Positions 9,801 to 22,686 of a stretch of 64,000 nt of DNA are shown here, one piece after another. The first letter of the stretch is position 1. Each line of letters starts with the position of its first letter. Below the pieces are notes generated by a model that searched no databases, had not been told where the DNA came from, and saw nothing but the letters and a program-made list of their open reading frames with translations. The DNA comes from Didymella arachidicola (lineage: Eukaryota; Ascomycota; Dothideomycetes; Pleosporales; Didymellaceae): assembly GCA_016630955.3 (NCBI GenBank), contig CM049996.1:1674001-1738000 (forward strand), read 5' to 3'. The position numbers and the translations under genes are program-made.

Positions 9801-12231
9801 AGCCAGTTCAGGCCTTCGAGTTGATAGTCCATCAGCTTGCCACCGACAAGGTTGTCTGGCTGCTCCCGCCTCTCAAGAGCTGCAAATGGCTTGGCGCGCG
9901 CAGCATCGATGCGAGCCTTGAGTGCGTTTGGCTTGGGAGCCCTCATGAAGCGCCCAGCAACCCAATCGTCGTATGCGGTGACGAAGTCAGTCCACCTGTC
10001 GCCCTCTTCCGGCACGGGCACCTTCTCCCAGACGGCATCTTCGTAGCCGAGGCCTTTGTACTTGATGAGGGCTTTGTCAACCTCCTTGATGCGAGCCTTG
10101 ATGACGGCCTCGAGTTCCGAGTTGACGATGCTGGTAAACTTCACATCGAGAACGATATCAATACGAAGATACTCTTCGGGAATGGCACTCTCTGTTCGCA
10201 TCTTTGGCCCGTCCTCTTTCTTGAAGAACGCTCGGCGCATCATGGGAGCGCTGACACCCCACGTCCAGGCACCAGAGAACCATTGCGCGCGGAAGTAAGA
10301 CTGGTTTTCCCACTTGATGAGGTACTGCTTTTCATCTTCACTAACCATTTCGCAAGGTGTCCCTGGCTCAAAGGTTTCCACATCAGATGGCCGCCAGGCG
10401 ATGAGAGCACCGATCTTCTTATCGTCAGTCTCGTCGCACTCCTTGCACATCCACTTGTTCGAATATTCGCGGAAGCGCTCGTCTGCCAGCTCTTCGTCAT
10501 CGCGGTTGATCTCCATAGCGTAGGGTGAGAGTGGAGGCAGGTGGTGGTAGTGCCAGGCTCGAGAGCATTTGGTGCAGCGAAACAGCACATTGTGCGCGTT
10601 GTTGATGAGCTCGGAGAGCACGTCAGTAATGGGATCATCGCCGTCATTGTCTTCACGCTCTTTCGCCTCCTGAACGGTGGTTTTGCGTTGCCTGAAGGGT
10701 TCGCAAGACTCGCCTGCCTTCTTGCAGTCCTGGCACCGAGCCAAGTTGGGTGCCTGACGATCCTTCTTTTGGTATACGTTGACGCAACGCTTGCACTGCA
10801 GAACGAAGTCCTCGTCTCCCACCTTGGTGACGAGGTGCTCGCGAGAGCTCCGGGTGCCCAAGCAGTTCTTGTGGTATGACAGAGAGCAGCCCTGGCAGTA
10901 GATGAGAGGCGCAATGTTTGGCCCGTTGTAGCAGACTTCACAGCCTTCAACGTGGCGGGAGCGGAAAAGGTTACCGCGGGGCAACGTCTGGAATATCTCG
11001 CGGACTGCTTTGACTTGTGGAGCGGTGGTCTTGGGTGCTGAGTCTGATCGGTAGATGTCGTTCTCGCCCATCTCGCCCATGTCTTTCGTGGCACGCGTTG
11101 ATCGTTCTGACTGGCGAGCACCAACACGCTGCACCTTTTCAGGCTTGGAAGCACGCAGGCCAGCTCGCTTGCGCTTACGGCCAGATAGGATGTCAGATCG
11201 CAGGATGTCGTCAGAGTCGCTGGTATCCTCGTCGCTCTGGTCCTCATCGAAGGCTTGAACAGGCACCGGCCGTCTTGTGGAACGTCTGGTGGGCTCTACA
11301 GCCTTCTTCTTACGACCTCGACGCTTGCTGCCGGCATCTTCACTATCGTCGTCGCTTGTCGTGAGCTGGATTGGATCGCTGAGGTGTGATCGGCCTCGTG
11401 ATGCGCGTCCATCTGTCTTTGCGCCCCTCGAAGGCCTCCCAGGTCGGCGCGGTCTGCGAGGGAGGAGGTCGTCGTTATCGTCTTCGATGGGATCTTCGAT
11501 GTCGTCATCTTCCGAGGATGAGATGCCGATGGTGGTGATGTCTACAAAGCCGTCTTTGTTGGCTCTCGAACTCTTGCCGCGGAGTCTCATATCGTCGTCG
11601 GAGGGAGACGAGGCGCCGTGGTTGTCTTGTTCGTGGTTGAGAAGTGCTTCTGAGCCACCTGGTAGGGCGAGCAGCTCTTGGAAGTCGATCTTGGGAAAGT
11701 CAGCGTTCTGCAGAGGTTGCGGTGGAGTGATGGCGAGGTGGAGTTTGCGGCTGGTTTATATGCGGCTCAGAAACCGCACTGCTCTCTTACCTCTAGCTGC
11801 AAGCTCCTTCACCTGCCCTCTTTGTGCGCAGCAGCTGCACTCACCTCTTTGGTCTCGCCGCCGACTAGCTTCACCACATAGGCGATGTCGTCGCCCTGCT
11901 TGGTTGACTCTTTCACGATACTCTCGACCTCGTCTTGCGGCTCGTAGTACGTGTACTCGTCCTTGTTCGCAACTGGCTTTGGTCGTACTTGCAGCAATCG
12001 CCGCACCTTAGGCGGTGGCTCTGCGTTGATGACATGTTCTCCGGGGCTCGAATCGGACACAAATCCCTCCACGGCGGGTGATGCGCGCTTGATGGGCGGT
12101 TCTCGTCGTAATGGCGATCGTCGAGGCGTCGAGCGGCGCGGGGCAGGGGTGTTGGTTGCGGACTTGGGTGCAGTTGCGCCGCCTTTTCGAAAGGCAGCCA
12201 TGAGCTGAGCAGCGTCATCGTCGGAGGACAT
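6872..12231 (-). CDS. mit1: CHD/Mi-2-type chromatin remodelling ATPase, Mit1-like
   Basis: Nuclear SNF2-family ATPase of the CHD type. The closest architecture is S. pombe Mit1, the nucleosome remodeller of the SHREC heterochromatin complex. Exons 12231-11845, 11707-8060 and 8011-6872; the 48-bp intron 8059-8012 is in frame and stop-free. About 1724 residues. Order: basic/acidic disordered N-terminus, PHD-like zinc finger (about 385-438, 'CEVCYNG...CQGC...YHKNC') and a second Cys/His cluster, chromodomain-like region (about 580-700), SNF2 ATPase with 'ILADEMGLGKT', and helicase C with 'STRAGGVGINLA' and 'ARAHRIGQ'. A C-terminal Cys/His motif ('CPACRAPH', 'CGLCGLAHFGYSRTC') follows. Motif II reads 'LITDEGQRLKN', DEGQ rather than the usual DEAH. 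Divergently transcribed from the MRM1-like gene. Mit1 orthology is inferred from architecture. Confidence 0.9.
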
Positions 12232-12638
12232 GTTGGCGACTCGGTGAAATGCAGTGCGACGCGTGTACTGTAGTCAGCGGAGCTGCGGCAGCTCGATGTG
12301 CTCGTCGAGAGCTGTCAGGGCGGGATTGCGCCGCGTAGAATCTATGTGGACAAGTAATTCTATGGGTGCAATCAGCACTGCAGCACGACTCCGGATCGGA
12401 TTCCGGGCGCCAGTGACCCAGCGACGGCGGCGTTGGTTGCGAATTCCTTGTCGGCGTGGAGTGGTTGCGGAGGTGCACGTCGTCCACGTGAGAACGCGCC
12501 TGCGCCATGTACGGCGGGCCGTTTGTTGCCAAAAGTCGCCGAAAGTTCAGACGAACGTAAAGGTGAAGGTGAATGTGAGCTTCGTCACCCCACGGGCAAA
12601 ACACTGCCCAAGTCTCCCACCCATAGGTCTCTTGTTCG
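12232..12638. promoter_or_regulatory. Shared divergent promoter region
   Basis: 407 bp between the start codons of the chromatin remodeller (-) and the rRNA methyltransferase (+). It must hold both promoters and 5' UTRs. No specific binding site is claimed. Confidence 0.5.
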
Positions 12639-14321
12639 ATGCTGCACTCCCTCATTGCCAGTAGTACGCTACTACGGACACAACGAAGTGCTCTTCCCCG
12701 CACGTTCTGCCGCTACAAATCCATCACTGCGGCCATCGAGAAGGGCAGAGGGAGCGGCCCAGACAGATTCGCGGGGCCACGCTCGGGCAGTCGCACACGC
12801 ACGAGCTTTCGAGATGACGAGGCAGCGTCTCCGCGGTACGACGACAGGGACGGCGGCCGATCGCGACCATCACGCAGCAAGTCGTCCATCGGGCCGCGGC
12901 GCAGGACATGGGAAGACGACGAAGTTGCGCCCAGACGGAAAGAGCTGAGGAAGAGCGGCGGGAGGCCAGACGAGTCTGCCGTCGACCGCCGCATGAGAGA
13001 CCAGGACCGCGACGGTGAGCGTCCCAGCAGGTTCGGCGACCGGTCAAGGCGTGAAGGGTTCGAGCAGCGCGACAGGCCGCCGCGCAGGACAGAGCGCACA
13101 TTCGACCGCGACGACAGCGCCCCTCGCCGTGATCGAGACGCTTTCAACAAGGACGACAGACCGCAGCGCAGGCCGGAGAGGACTCGCGACGGCGACGGCC
13201 GCCGCTCTCCACGCAGCGACGGCGACGCCCGCACCGCCCAGTCCGACCGCTCACGGCGGTTTGATCGCATGGACCGCACCTCGCGCTCTTCCCACTCAGA
13301 CCGCCCAGAGCCCTCGGTTCCCTCCCGCGCCGACCCCCGCGACGGCGCCCCCGACGCGCTCCCCTACACCACCGCCGCCTCCGAGTTCATCTACGGCTAC
13401 TCCTCGGTCCTCGCCGCCATCCGCGCCCAGCGCCGCCAGTTCTACAAGCTCTACGTCAACAGCCGCGGCCTGAACCGCGACATCCTCCTCGCCCGCGCCA
13501 AAGCCGCTCACCTCCGCCAGATAACCCGCGAGGTCGGCGACCAATACGACCGCGCCTTCGACCGCGCCTCCAGCGGCCGCCCCCACAACGGCTTCATCCT
13601 CGAAGCCTCCCCGCTCCCCGTCCCGCCCGTCACCGACCTAAAACCCTGCACAGAGTCCTCTGGCAAATTCGAAATCACCCTCGGCCCCCAATCAAAAGAA
13701 GACCTTGCCATCAACGGCTCCCGCACTTCCTACCCCTCCAATCCCACCCACCGCTTCCCCCTAATCCTCTACCTCGACTCCATCCTCGACGAAGGAAACC
13801 TCGGCGCAATCGCCCGCTCCGCATACTTCCTCGGCGCCGCCGCCATTATAACACCAACACGCCAATCCGCGCCCTGGTCCCATATAGCCGTCAAAGCGAG
13901 CGCCGGCGCCGCCGAGGCAATCCCCGTATTCAAAGTCCACGAGCCGGTCGAGTTTCTGGGCAGCGCGGCGCGGAACGGATGGCGCTGCTATGCTGCTGAT
14001 GCTGTCCCGGCATCCAAGACTAAAGATGAGGAGGCGGTGACGGGGATCGTGTATACACAGGCCCGTTCCGACAAACCCCTCGCCGACCACGCGCCTGTTG
14101 CGGAACATCCGACTATCCTCATGCTGGGCGCCGAGGGTACAGGCCTCAAGGCTAGTTTGAAGAATATTGCTCACTACAACGTGGGCATCAGGCATGGGCG
14201 CCAAGTCGACGAGGTAGGCGTGGACTCGCTCAACGTCAGCGTTGCTGCGAGTCTGCTTTGTCATGATATCCTGAAAAGGAGGGAGCTGGTTGAGCGGGAC
14301 CCGGAGAACGTCGTCTTCTGA
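12639..14321 (+). CDS. MRM1: Mitochondrial rRNA 2'-O-ribose methyltransferase, MRM1 type (SpoU/TrmH family)
   Basis: Predicted to methylate a ribose of the mitochondrial large rRNA using S-adenosylmethionine. Single exon, 560 residues. The first ATG gives a Ser/Arg-rich amphipathic start ('MLHSLIASSTLLRTQRS'), typical of a mitochondrial presequence. Residues about 40-240 are an Arg/Asp/Ser-rich, probably disordered stretch. A SpoU substrate-binding region follows ('YGYSSVLAAIRAQRRQFYKLYV'-like core). The SPOUT methyltransferase domain contains motif 1 ('LDEGNLGAIARSAYFLG'), motif 2 ('MLGAEGTGLKASL') and motif 3 ('VDSLNVSVAASLLCHDIL'). Longer than yeast MRM1 because of the charged linker. The codons are strongly C-ending, as in highly expressed fungal genes. 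Confidence 0.9.
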   Translation: MLHSLIASSTLLRTQRSALPRTFCRYKSITAAIEKGRGSGPDRFAGPRSGSRTRTSFRDDEAASPRYDDRDGGRSRPSRSKSSIGPRRRTWEDDEVAPRRKELRKSGGRPDESAVDRRMRDQDRDGERPSRFGDRSRREGFEQRDRPPRRTERTFDRDDSAPRRDRDAFNKDDRPQRRPERTRDGDGRRSPRSDGDARTAQSDRSRRFDRMDRTSRSSHSDRPEPSVPSRADPRDGAPDALPYTTAASEFIYGYSSVLAAIRAQRRQFYKLYVNSRGLNRDILLARAKAAHLRQITREVGDQYDRAFDRASSGRPHNGFILEASPLPVPPVTDLKPCTESSGKFEITLGPQSKEDLAINGSRTSYPSNPTHRFPLILYLDSILDEGNLGAIARSAYFLGAAAIITPTRQSAPWSHIAVKASAGAAEAIPVFKVHEPVEFLGSAARNGWRCYAADAVPASKTKDEEAVTGIVYTQARSDKPLADHAPVAEHPTILMLGAEGTGLKASLKNIAHYNVGIRHGRQVDEVGVDSLNVSVAASLLCHDILKRRELVERDPENVVF

Positions 14322-17300
14322 ACGTGTAGTGTAGACTTTTGTATAACATGCATGCATGCAGTGATGACAACTACCATCTTCTTTGCGTCAATCTCACATG
14401 CGAGGTTGGGTGACTCGCACTCCGCTAACCTCTCTTCTCTCCCCCCGCGAAATCCTCCTCCACAAGCCCTCGAACCCCCAAACTCACCCTCACCATCCTC
14501 CCTTTCTCTGCTCCAAAACACTCACACAACCGCTATCCCCTTTGCCAAAACTCCTAGCACCGTTGTTGGCTTTCCTTTTCCCGCTTGGATTCTCAATCGA
14601 ATATGTGCGTGTGAATTTTAGTACGTGCGGTAGAAACCTATTTTGGCAATACTACTATACGCGTTACCTCTTCTTCTTTAACAGTCGTTTAACAACACGG
14701 TGTGGTGGGGAAAGAGTTGGTTAGCAAGCCATGTGTTTTCGTCTGCGCTTGGTTGTATTCAGAAGCCGCGGGACTTTGAATACTGGCATCACGCTTCGCA
14801 TCGAAACAAACACAAACGCCCGACGAAACCATGTGTGTTTGTCTATCGTCTGAGAGGCTGCGAGGAGCGCGTTTTGGTGGTTCGGGGTTCAAAAGATACC
14901 GGGAGTGTGGAATACCGCTGCGATGTGCGCACTTTGTCCCGTTTGACTCCTCAGTCTGGTGGAGAGTAAAATAGTCTTCGAAGCATACTTTGCACTTGCG
15001 GGGGCGAGGAGCTGCAAAGAAGCCGGTCAGAGTACGGTGTTTTTTCTGCCTCTGTTGCTCGAGCGTCTCGAATGCATGCCCATCGTCGGATGCTCCGCAG
15101 CGCATGCTTCTTGAACAGTGTATTATGTTGTTAACACTCAGCACGTATCCGTTCGCGATATGAGATGTAAATACCGGCCCACCCTCTTCGTATCCCCTTG
15201 CTCATGTCGTCCTCATGGGCTGCTGGAGTCAAATCGCAAGAACAAACACTCAATGTCTTCCTGCGCATATATACTAAAAAGTGTTGTGTCCCGCGTCCCT
15301 TCATGGGCGTCTTGATAGTTTTTGTATTAAGGTTGTGGTGTGCAACTCTCATTCTAGTGGTTCGGACACGGAAAGATCAAAACGGATACCATTTTACTAT
15401 ATGTGTGCTGGAGCGCTGGCTGCCCAACAACACATCAAGTTGGGATGTGCATATAAGCTACTTTTGTCTCTGTGACCTTGCATGTTTCTCGACATTCAAC
15501 TTCGCATATGGAACAAAAGAAGGCAACTGAAGAGAAATGTCTGTTTTCTGCCATCAAAACGAGTGTCGCGCTGCGGGATGCTGCTCCCGTCTCTACCCTG
15601 TACTCACACAAAATCCAAATCTGCACGTGTATATATGCCATTCTAAGGCGGCGATTAAAAGCTGAAAACAGAAGGCGGATGTGTCGATCAGATGGAGCTG
15701 CGTCAGGGTTCCAAAAGAGATGAAAAAGAATTCATGGCTTCTGCGATATTGGAATTCGGACATGTGGAGTATCGACGTCAGCAGGTAATGATGAGACTCG
15801 CGCCGAAATCCACGCAAATGTCTATGGTAACTCGCTCAGGCGTCTGATCAAGGCGGTACACGAACCATGTCTCCCCCAACTCGATCAAGCCCTACGCTGC
15901 TTCTTCTCGGGCGTGTTTGAATTATCCTCTCCCACACCTCTGTCTATACTCATTCTGTACTCAAATTTCTACCCTCAAAATGCACGCAAGACGATCGATG
16001 CCTGCAAATTTGTGCGGTTTGCAGATCGAAAAAGAAAAACTCAGAAGCGATGAGCGGTGCGCTTTGTCTTCTCGTTTATCTGACACAACATCTGCCGACG
16101 GGCATATTTTCTGTCCTATGTTCCTTTCTGATGCATCTGAAGACGTTCAACAAGCTCATTATGTGTCCCTTTTCGCCTTCCAAATTGCCCGACATCTCGC
16201 TTATGCTTGCTGTGTCTTACCGAAACGTGCAGCCCCAGACCAGCGAGGTAGATGAGCACATAAAAGACCTATCATTCTCTGTCAATCAGTCTCGAACCTA
16301 TCTGTAACCTTCATGCAATAAAAGAAGATTTCAAGGGCCGTATGTGTTTTCTCTATCTGCACCGAAAAGACGAAATCCCAACAAAATGCGTGCGCTCTTC
16401 CGCTTTCCTCCGGAGACGTTGAAGTGCAACAGTTCATAAGCAGTCAACCTTCCAACAATGCGGCCACGATGAGTCTTCTCTAATATCAATCTGTGTTTTA
16501 CAAAAACAGCCCGAGATAGTGACGATGTCTTGCTGTGGGAGACCTCTCCGCTGCAGTTTTTCATCCGGGCGGAAGATCCAGCGAAAGCCTTTTGGTGATA
16601 CCAGTCAATCAACGTCGGGTATATAATATCATTCGAATCTGCATCGTCTGCTCCTCGCTATTCTTCGAATTGCTACTTTGGATATCCGAAACAAGACCTT
16701 ACCCACTTCATGGCTGCTTCCTAAGTTTCTAAAGTTCCATTAATGTGTGCTTCGTGTGAGACGCGAATCCTCGTCAAAAGATCAAAATGAACCTCCAAAC
16801 AGTCATATGGCACAAACCCTTTTACAAATCGATTCAGCCAAGGTCATGATCACGAGCTTGTTCAAAACTGACCTATTCCTTCTGTCAGCTCCAATTTTCC
16901 ATCTGGAGTCCGACGAATCAAAAAAACGGTTTATATTCTCGAGTCTGTTTTAAAAAAAAAACGCCAAAGAGCCTTGGCCGATAGTGTACAGCCTTTTAGT
17001 CTCCATTCTCGTCGATCCAAATTGGCCAAAACAGCATCCAGCACATGAATGGCCTGCTCTTTCGGCACATCAAAACAGCGGCGTTTATATCATGTCTCGG
17101 AATCTCCTCATAATTTCTCAAGTCCGACGAGTCTTCATATGTGCGCCACGTTGGATCAAAGTCTTTTCAAAATGCGCTTCGGGTGATATAATCTCACAGC
17201 CGCGCTTCATGTCTCCAAACAAAAGTCAGCGGTTTGGGGACTGTTGCTTTTCCCGTGCTTTGGATATCGTATGATACTATATAAGGCCACATGAGATTAA

Positions 17301-18637
17301 AATTGTTCGTGGCGCAATCCATATTTGTCTGCTTCTGAAACTCTCTTGGAGTCGTTGCATGTTTGCCGCTACGCTCAGAAATGATAAAAATCGAGCAACA
17401 TTAACGCTGACCTCGTTGTGCAATTTATTCCGCCTGCTCTGCAGACTCATGAATGACCTGCGAATGTCTGCCTCAATATCAGAAGTGAGATTGAATTTCG
17501 TGTTGGACGGCCCCTCAAACCGCACTGAATAGATACAACGTGTTGTTGTTACAGTAATGCCCGAACGGAGTGGGCGAAAACTATCATAGTCGGTTGGCTC
17601 GCAAACCGCAGTATTCTCTCTCGGCTTCAGATGTACTTCTCTGTCCCGGGTTAAGACGTGGATCGAAATCATACACAAAATCTCTACGTACATCAAGATA
17701 AATTTGAGGCGGTCTTTGGCTTTTCTTTAACTTCTAAAAAGCAACAGATGTTGATGCTGTGTCTCCTTACCTAAGCAGATGTGGCGCGGCTTTTCTTAAT
17801 TCTATGGCGAAGACCAAGAGCTCCGGCGACAAGTCACGTGTGGCATTTTTTTTTTTGCTTGGCTGACTGGGTGTAAGGTAGTGGTATGTCGTGATCGTTT
17901 CCGTCTCTTTTGTTGCGTTTCATGGCAGGACACCCAGAACGAGTATTGCAATCTGATGATCTTTCCTGAGAATGGCTCAACTTCTGTGATGCACCGTTCA
18001 CCCTTTGCAGTCCCAGTATATCAAGGATTGTTGGTTCTACGAGATTTTACTACCTCACATCGCAGTAACAATTTGAAATCCTGAACCCTGTACATGGTCG
18101 CTGATTACTTTAGTCAGCGCCATTCGTCCATTTGAACCTGAAATATTGGTATACATTGCCAACGGATAGTGTGTACGACTCAAGCAAGACCTTGGAAGAG
18201 TGCGAGGAACAAGGCAGCGGCAGGAGGATGGGCGCCTTAAGTGACGTCAGTCGCTTGTTGCGCGACTCCCGTCATGCTGGCCGCATCGCGCCAACTTCAT
18301 CTACATTGCCGCAATCATTGACTAACGAGACCCATCTTGGTATTCTGATGTGCTGCTCGGTGTTTGTTATACCGAATCGTGTCGGTGTCTGGTGTGCCTG
18401 ACATGTCCACCATTCGTGGGCGTCAGTTTATCCGCGACTTATACCCGCAGCCGTACGCGATGCAATCGTGGATCGCTCCACATGGGGCCCCTTACCCCAT
18501 ACCCCAGAGAAACGGGAGGCTGATCATGGAGATGATCAAGATTAAGACACAGGCTAGGATCATACATATACCTTGGCATCAAGCACTCCTAATGCTTGTC
18601 CTCGGTCAAGCTTTTGTCTTGAAACTCTCCTCTCACG
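14322..18637. other. Gene-poor stretch of about 4.3 kb
   Basis: Apart from one small doubtful Cys-rich frame (14689-15105) no coding pattern is convincing. Frames are short and unrelated to known families. The DNA is richer in A/T than the flanking genes and has oligo-A/T tracts (for example 16950-16961, 17847-17858) and TATA-like motifs (about 15256, 16619 and 17275). No tRNA with proper box A/B order was seen. Confidence 0.6.
14689..15105 (-). CDS. Doubtful small Cys/His-containing protein
   Basis: A single-exon frame of 138 codons from the ATG at 15105. It contains 'RKCKVCFEDYFTL' followed by 'KCAHRSGIPH', a C-x2-C...C-x-H spacing like small zinc-binding motifs in many fungal proteins of unknown role. 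The rest is low in recognisable structure. It sits just downstream of the MRM1-like gene on the opposite strand. It could be chance; no function proposed. Confidence 0.25.
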   Translation of the reverse strand: MRCGASDDGHAFETLEQQRQKKHRTLTGFFAAPRPRKCKVCFEDYFTLHQTEESNGTKCAHRSGIPHSRYLLNPEPPKRAPRSLSDDRQTHMVSSGVCVCFDAKRDASIQSPAASEYNQAQTKTHGLLTNSFPTTPCC

Positions 18638-20759
18638 ATGCGTTTCCATGTTGCGTTGGCTCTTCTGGTCACTTTAGGTATCGGCTACGCGCACCTTACT
18701 GCCAATGAGACGTCTGCGTACTTGCAGCTCGAGAACGACAGACTCTTTGTCTCGGTTAACAAGACTACCGGTGGCATCGACACTCTAGTCCTTGACGGGC
18801 AAGACTTGCTTGGTTCTGCAGCGTACATACCGTACTCACCGGGAGGCTCCTCTGGCAACGGTCGATATGGAGTTGGTCCATACCTCGATTGCTACTGTAT
18901 CCCCGCCACTGGACCTTCGAGTACTGGATCAGGTTCGTACACTCCTGGCTCGATTGACCCAACATATCGATTGTTCAAGGGTGTCGATTCTCACAAAGTC
19001 TCTTACGGCGGCATTGTCATGAGCGAAGTGTATCCACCAACAGGTCAACTCCTCGAGCAGTACTGGTTCCTCCGCGATGGCGAGACGGGTCTACATACGT
19101 TCAGTCGCATTGCTTATCACAACTCCACCACGCCATTCCTGCGCAATCTGCAAGAGTTTAGAACTCTCTTCAGACCCAGCACAGAACTCTGGACAGATCT
19201 CGTCACCAATAAAGATCTTGCTGCACCCATGCCGATACCCAATCCTGCTACCGGGGCCATAACCAACGCTACAACAGTCCAAGATGCTACCTGGTACATC
19301 GGCAATCGTACAGGTGATCCGTATGTGGAGTCTTTCGCAGAATACTTCACCAAATACACATTTGCAGCCGAGTGGCGCGATCAGACCGCTCATGGCTTGT
19401 TCGCCGACGGCTCGCACAGCAAGGACAATTCCACTTTCGGCGCTTGGCTTGTCATGAATACCAAAGACACCTACTATGGTGGCCCAACACACTCAGATCT
19501 AGCTGTTGATGGTATCGTCTACAATTATATGGTTTCGAACCACCATGGGGCAGGCACGCCCAATATCACTGACGGCTTCGACCGTACATTTGGCCCTCAG
19601 TACTACCACTTTAACAAAGGCCCAGCCGGCGGTTCGTGGCAATCATTGCATGACGAGGCTGTTGCGTTTGCATCGCCGTCCTGGAACGCACACTTCTACG
19701 ACTCCATTGCAGAGCATATTCCCAATTACGTACCAACCTCGCACCGCGGAGCCTGGAAAGCAAAGATCCAACTTCCTAAAGACGCCAGGAGAGCCATTGT
19801 AGTTCTCGCGCAGAATGACGTTGACTACCAGGACAACGTGATCGATCCTTTGACATTCCAATACTGGGCCGAGGTCGGCAGTGATGGCACAGTCGAGATC
19901 GACCACATCGCAGCAGGCACCTACCGAGCTACTGTGTACGCTGATGGCATCTTTGGCGACTTCGTCAAAGACAACATTGTCATTAAGCCTGGCAAAAGGA
20001 CAGAATGCGGTAAACTGGCCTGGAAGCCCGAGTTGGCAGGCACCGAACTTTGGCGCATCGGTTCGCCAGACAAGTCAGGTGGAGAATGGCGCCATGGCGA
20101 TACCTCACTGAACACCACACTCCACCCTCCAGAGTATCGTATATATTGGGGTGCCTACGACTACATCACTGATTTCCCGGACGGCGTCAACTTCCACATA
20201 GGCAAGAGCGATGCACGCAAAGACTTCAACTACGTGCATTGGTCTGTGTTCGGCGGATATGCAAACTCGCGCAGGCTGGAGCAAGTTGCCGGCAGCGGCG
20301 AGATCAACAATTGGACCATAACCTTTGATGTTGATCAGCACGCTCTGGTGGGCAAGGAGATTGCCACGTTCACCATCCAGTTGGCTGGGGCCAAGACTGC
20401 TGCTGGAAATACCGACGCGTTTAACGCTACGCAGTCTTGGAATAATGTGCCTTTCGTTGTTGTTGTGAACGGGCACGAGTTGAAGCCGTGGATCATTCCG
20501 TAAGTGCTCCTCTGCAGCTTTGCAAAATAATACGCTGACCAGATACAGCTACAACCAGTCATCATCCTGTGCTACGCGTAGCGCAGTCACTTGCTACACA
20601 CTTCGTCACAAGTTCGTGTTCCCGACATACCATTTGAGCGGCAATGCCACGAATGAATTTGTACTGAGTTTGCCATACAATGCGACCGACTACGAGAGCG
20701 CAGTGCTGCCGCGGAGCATATACGTGCAGTATGACGCGCTGAGGTTGGAGGTCAAGTAG
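18638..20759 (+). CDS. Secreted rhamnogalacturonan lyase, polysaccharide lyase family 4
   Basis: Predicted extracellular enzyme that cleaves the rhamnogalacturonan I backbone of pectin by beta-elimination. Exons 18638-20499 and 20549-20759; the 49-bp intron joins codon P. 690 residues. Residues 1-19 ('MRFHVALALLVTLGIGYAH') form a signal peptide. A PL4 super-sandwich catalytic domain follows (about 25-330), then a fibronectin-III-like domain (about 360-450) and a C-terminal carbohydrate-binding jelly-roll (about 460-690, 'ELWRIGSPDKSGGEWRHGD', 'YVHWSVFGGY', ending 'YDALRLEVK'). Many N-x-S/T sites fit secretion. This three-domain build and length are typical of fungal RglB-type enzymes. It stands alone between gene-poor regions. 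Confidence 0.92.
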
Positions 20760-22283
20760 GAACGAAACATTTGACCCAGCTTACTCAAATCCACGTATTG
20801 GATCTTCGGGCTCTTCTTCTCGCACTCTGTTATGTAGTGGTCTTTTGGGTTCCCTTGCCTCATTCTTCCAAACTATCCAAGACCACAATTTTTTTTTTTT
20901 GAAGGAACCGTCGAGCTTCGCCATGTCTTCACCATCCAATGCCTTGCTCAGTGATACGGCTGGAAACTTCAGGAGCGTCTCTGTGAAGAGCCATACCGAG
21001 CAGGATACGGTTTTTTTTGGATACAAGCAATAACTACCTACTGACCACATAAAATCGAGAACGGCGCGTTGACGGAGTAGCTAAGCCCTGGACTGTCCGA
21101 TCGATAGGTATTATTGACAAATAAACTGGAGGCGGCAGTTTACAACCAAACCAGAGTCATCAGACCCGACAGTAACACTCATGACTGCAGCTTAAAGCAT
21201 GCATTACGCTAGGTGGTGCTGGATGAATCAGAGAGCATCCTTCGAGATGTTGTATCTCGTAGAATCACGGACTTTCATCCTGCTTGAGCTGTAAATGTCA
21301 GTCACGCGACAAATACAATACACCTCACTGTCAATGACTCATCCTAATCTCTCCGTATCTGCGGCCCTGCTTCATTTTCAAATGTCTCCGCTGCATGACT
21401 GCTGTCTTCGGCTGTCAGCACCCAAAATGAGGTTCCAAGTCCCTACATGCGCGGCGCTTTCTCTAGTCAGTTCGATAGTCCAAAACATGTCAACAATGTC
21501 ATTCGTTCCGATGACACCATATCTTTCCAAAACGACACTTGTCAATATAAAAGTCGGCACTGGCTACTCCCAATCTCTGTTCTGTACAAAGTCAAAAAAC
21601 GTCCTTTCAAAAGCACCAGCAGAACAGAAGATGAGCCTGTTTCCATAAATGGAAAGCCATGTGCAGGTTTTTGTGTCTTCTCATAATTCAAATGTTGAAC
21701 GTGCATGATTCTTTCTGCCCTGTGCGTCAGCAGTGAACAAGAATAAGATTCTGGGTGGTCGTTCAAGCTTCACGAAACCTACGAAAAACCAAAGCAGAGT
21801 ACATGATGCGTGGTCTCGTAGACATCTGCCCAGCCATATGGTATCAATTACAAAGCAAGGTCTGCTGACCCAGCGTATTCCTCACACATCTCAGCGTTCT
21901 TCCTGAAAGACTCGCTTAAATTCGCAAAGCCAATTTGCATGTCACCAAAAGACTCGATTCATCAAAACATGAGCAGAGTCCTCTGGCTCCTCCCCAAAAC
22001 CAGCCAACCCGGAGAGCCTCGCTCTAGATACCTCGTATCGGTACCTTGCGACATAAAAACTGGCCGCAAATATCTTGCCAAAAAATCATTCACGCCACCA
22101 TACCGAAATATTCCCAATACCATACCCCACCTTCTCCTGACGCCTCTCCTCGCTATCTCAAAACACCCATCTTCTTCGTTCATGTTTTTCTTACCAGACC
22201 CAGCATCCAGAAGATCTCAAAATATAACACCAGACCACCTGTGTCTCCTGTGTCGTCTTGCGTGTCGTCTCCGAACACATTTG

Positions 22284-22397
22284 ACCGCAACATCTCCGTG
22301 TATAAATCCTGATCCCTGGACCGCGGATTCAGTCCACTTCATCTCTGAATCGCAAATGTACCGAAAAAGATGATCGTTTGTAAGATGTGCTGTTTCC
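22284..22397 (+). repeat. Imperfect direct repeat, copy A
   Basis: Shares with 22566-22686 the order 'gcaacatct', TATAAA-like motif, 'tgatcc', 'tccacttcatctctgaatc', 'aaatgtac', 'gaaaa' and 'gatg.gctgtt'. The copies start about 282 bp apart. Origin unknown. Confidence 0.7.
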
Positions 22398-22565
22398 CAA
22401 AGTGATCCTGCTCAACAACGATGTCTATAAAAGCACATTATGAGTTTATATGTTCAAAACCGAATTGATCGAATTTGATGGTCTGTGGGGGCGGAGCGTG
22501 GAGTGTGTCCATCGGATCTGCAGCCGGCAGCCTATTTATGATCTACATGTCACGTCAAATCTCAC

Positions 22566-22686
22566 AGCAACATCTTCGTCTATAAACCTTGATCCGCTGA
22601 CTGCAGAACCATTCCACTTCATCTCTGAATCTGGATTGTAAATGTACTGAAAAGGACGATGGTTCGCACGATGCGCTGTTCTTCCA
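22566..22686 (+). repeat. Imperfect direct repeat, copy B
   Basis: Second copy of the element at 22284-22397, diverged by scattered substitutions and small indels. Both copies keep the TATA-like core and the 18-base block ending 'catctctgaatc'. Confidence 0.7.

Noticed and set aside
9518..10528. Long plus-strand frame opposite the Mit1-like gene
   Set aside because: Shadow of the strongly biased coding strand; no family features and no independent start signals.
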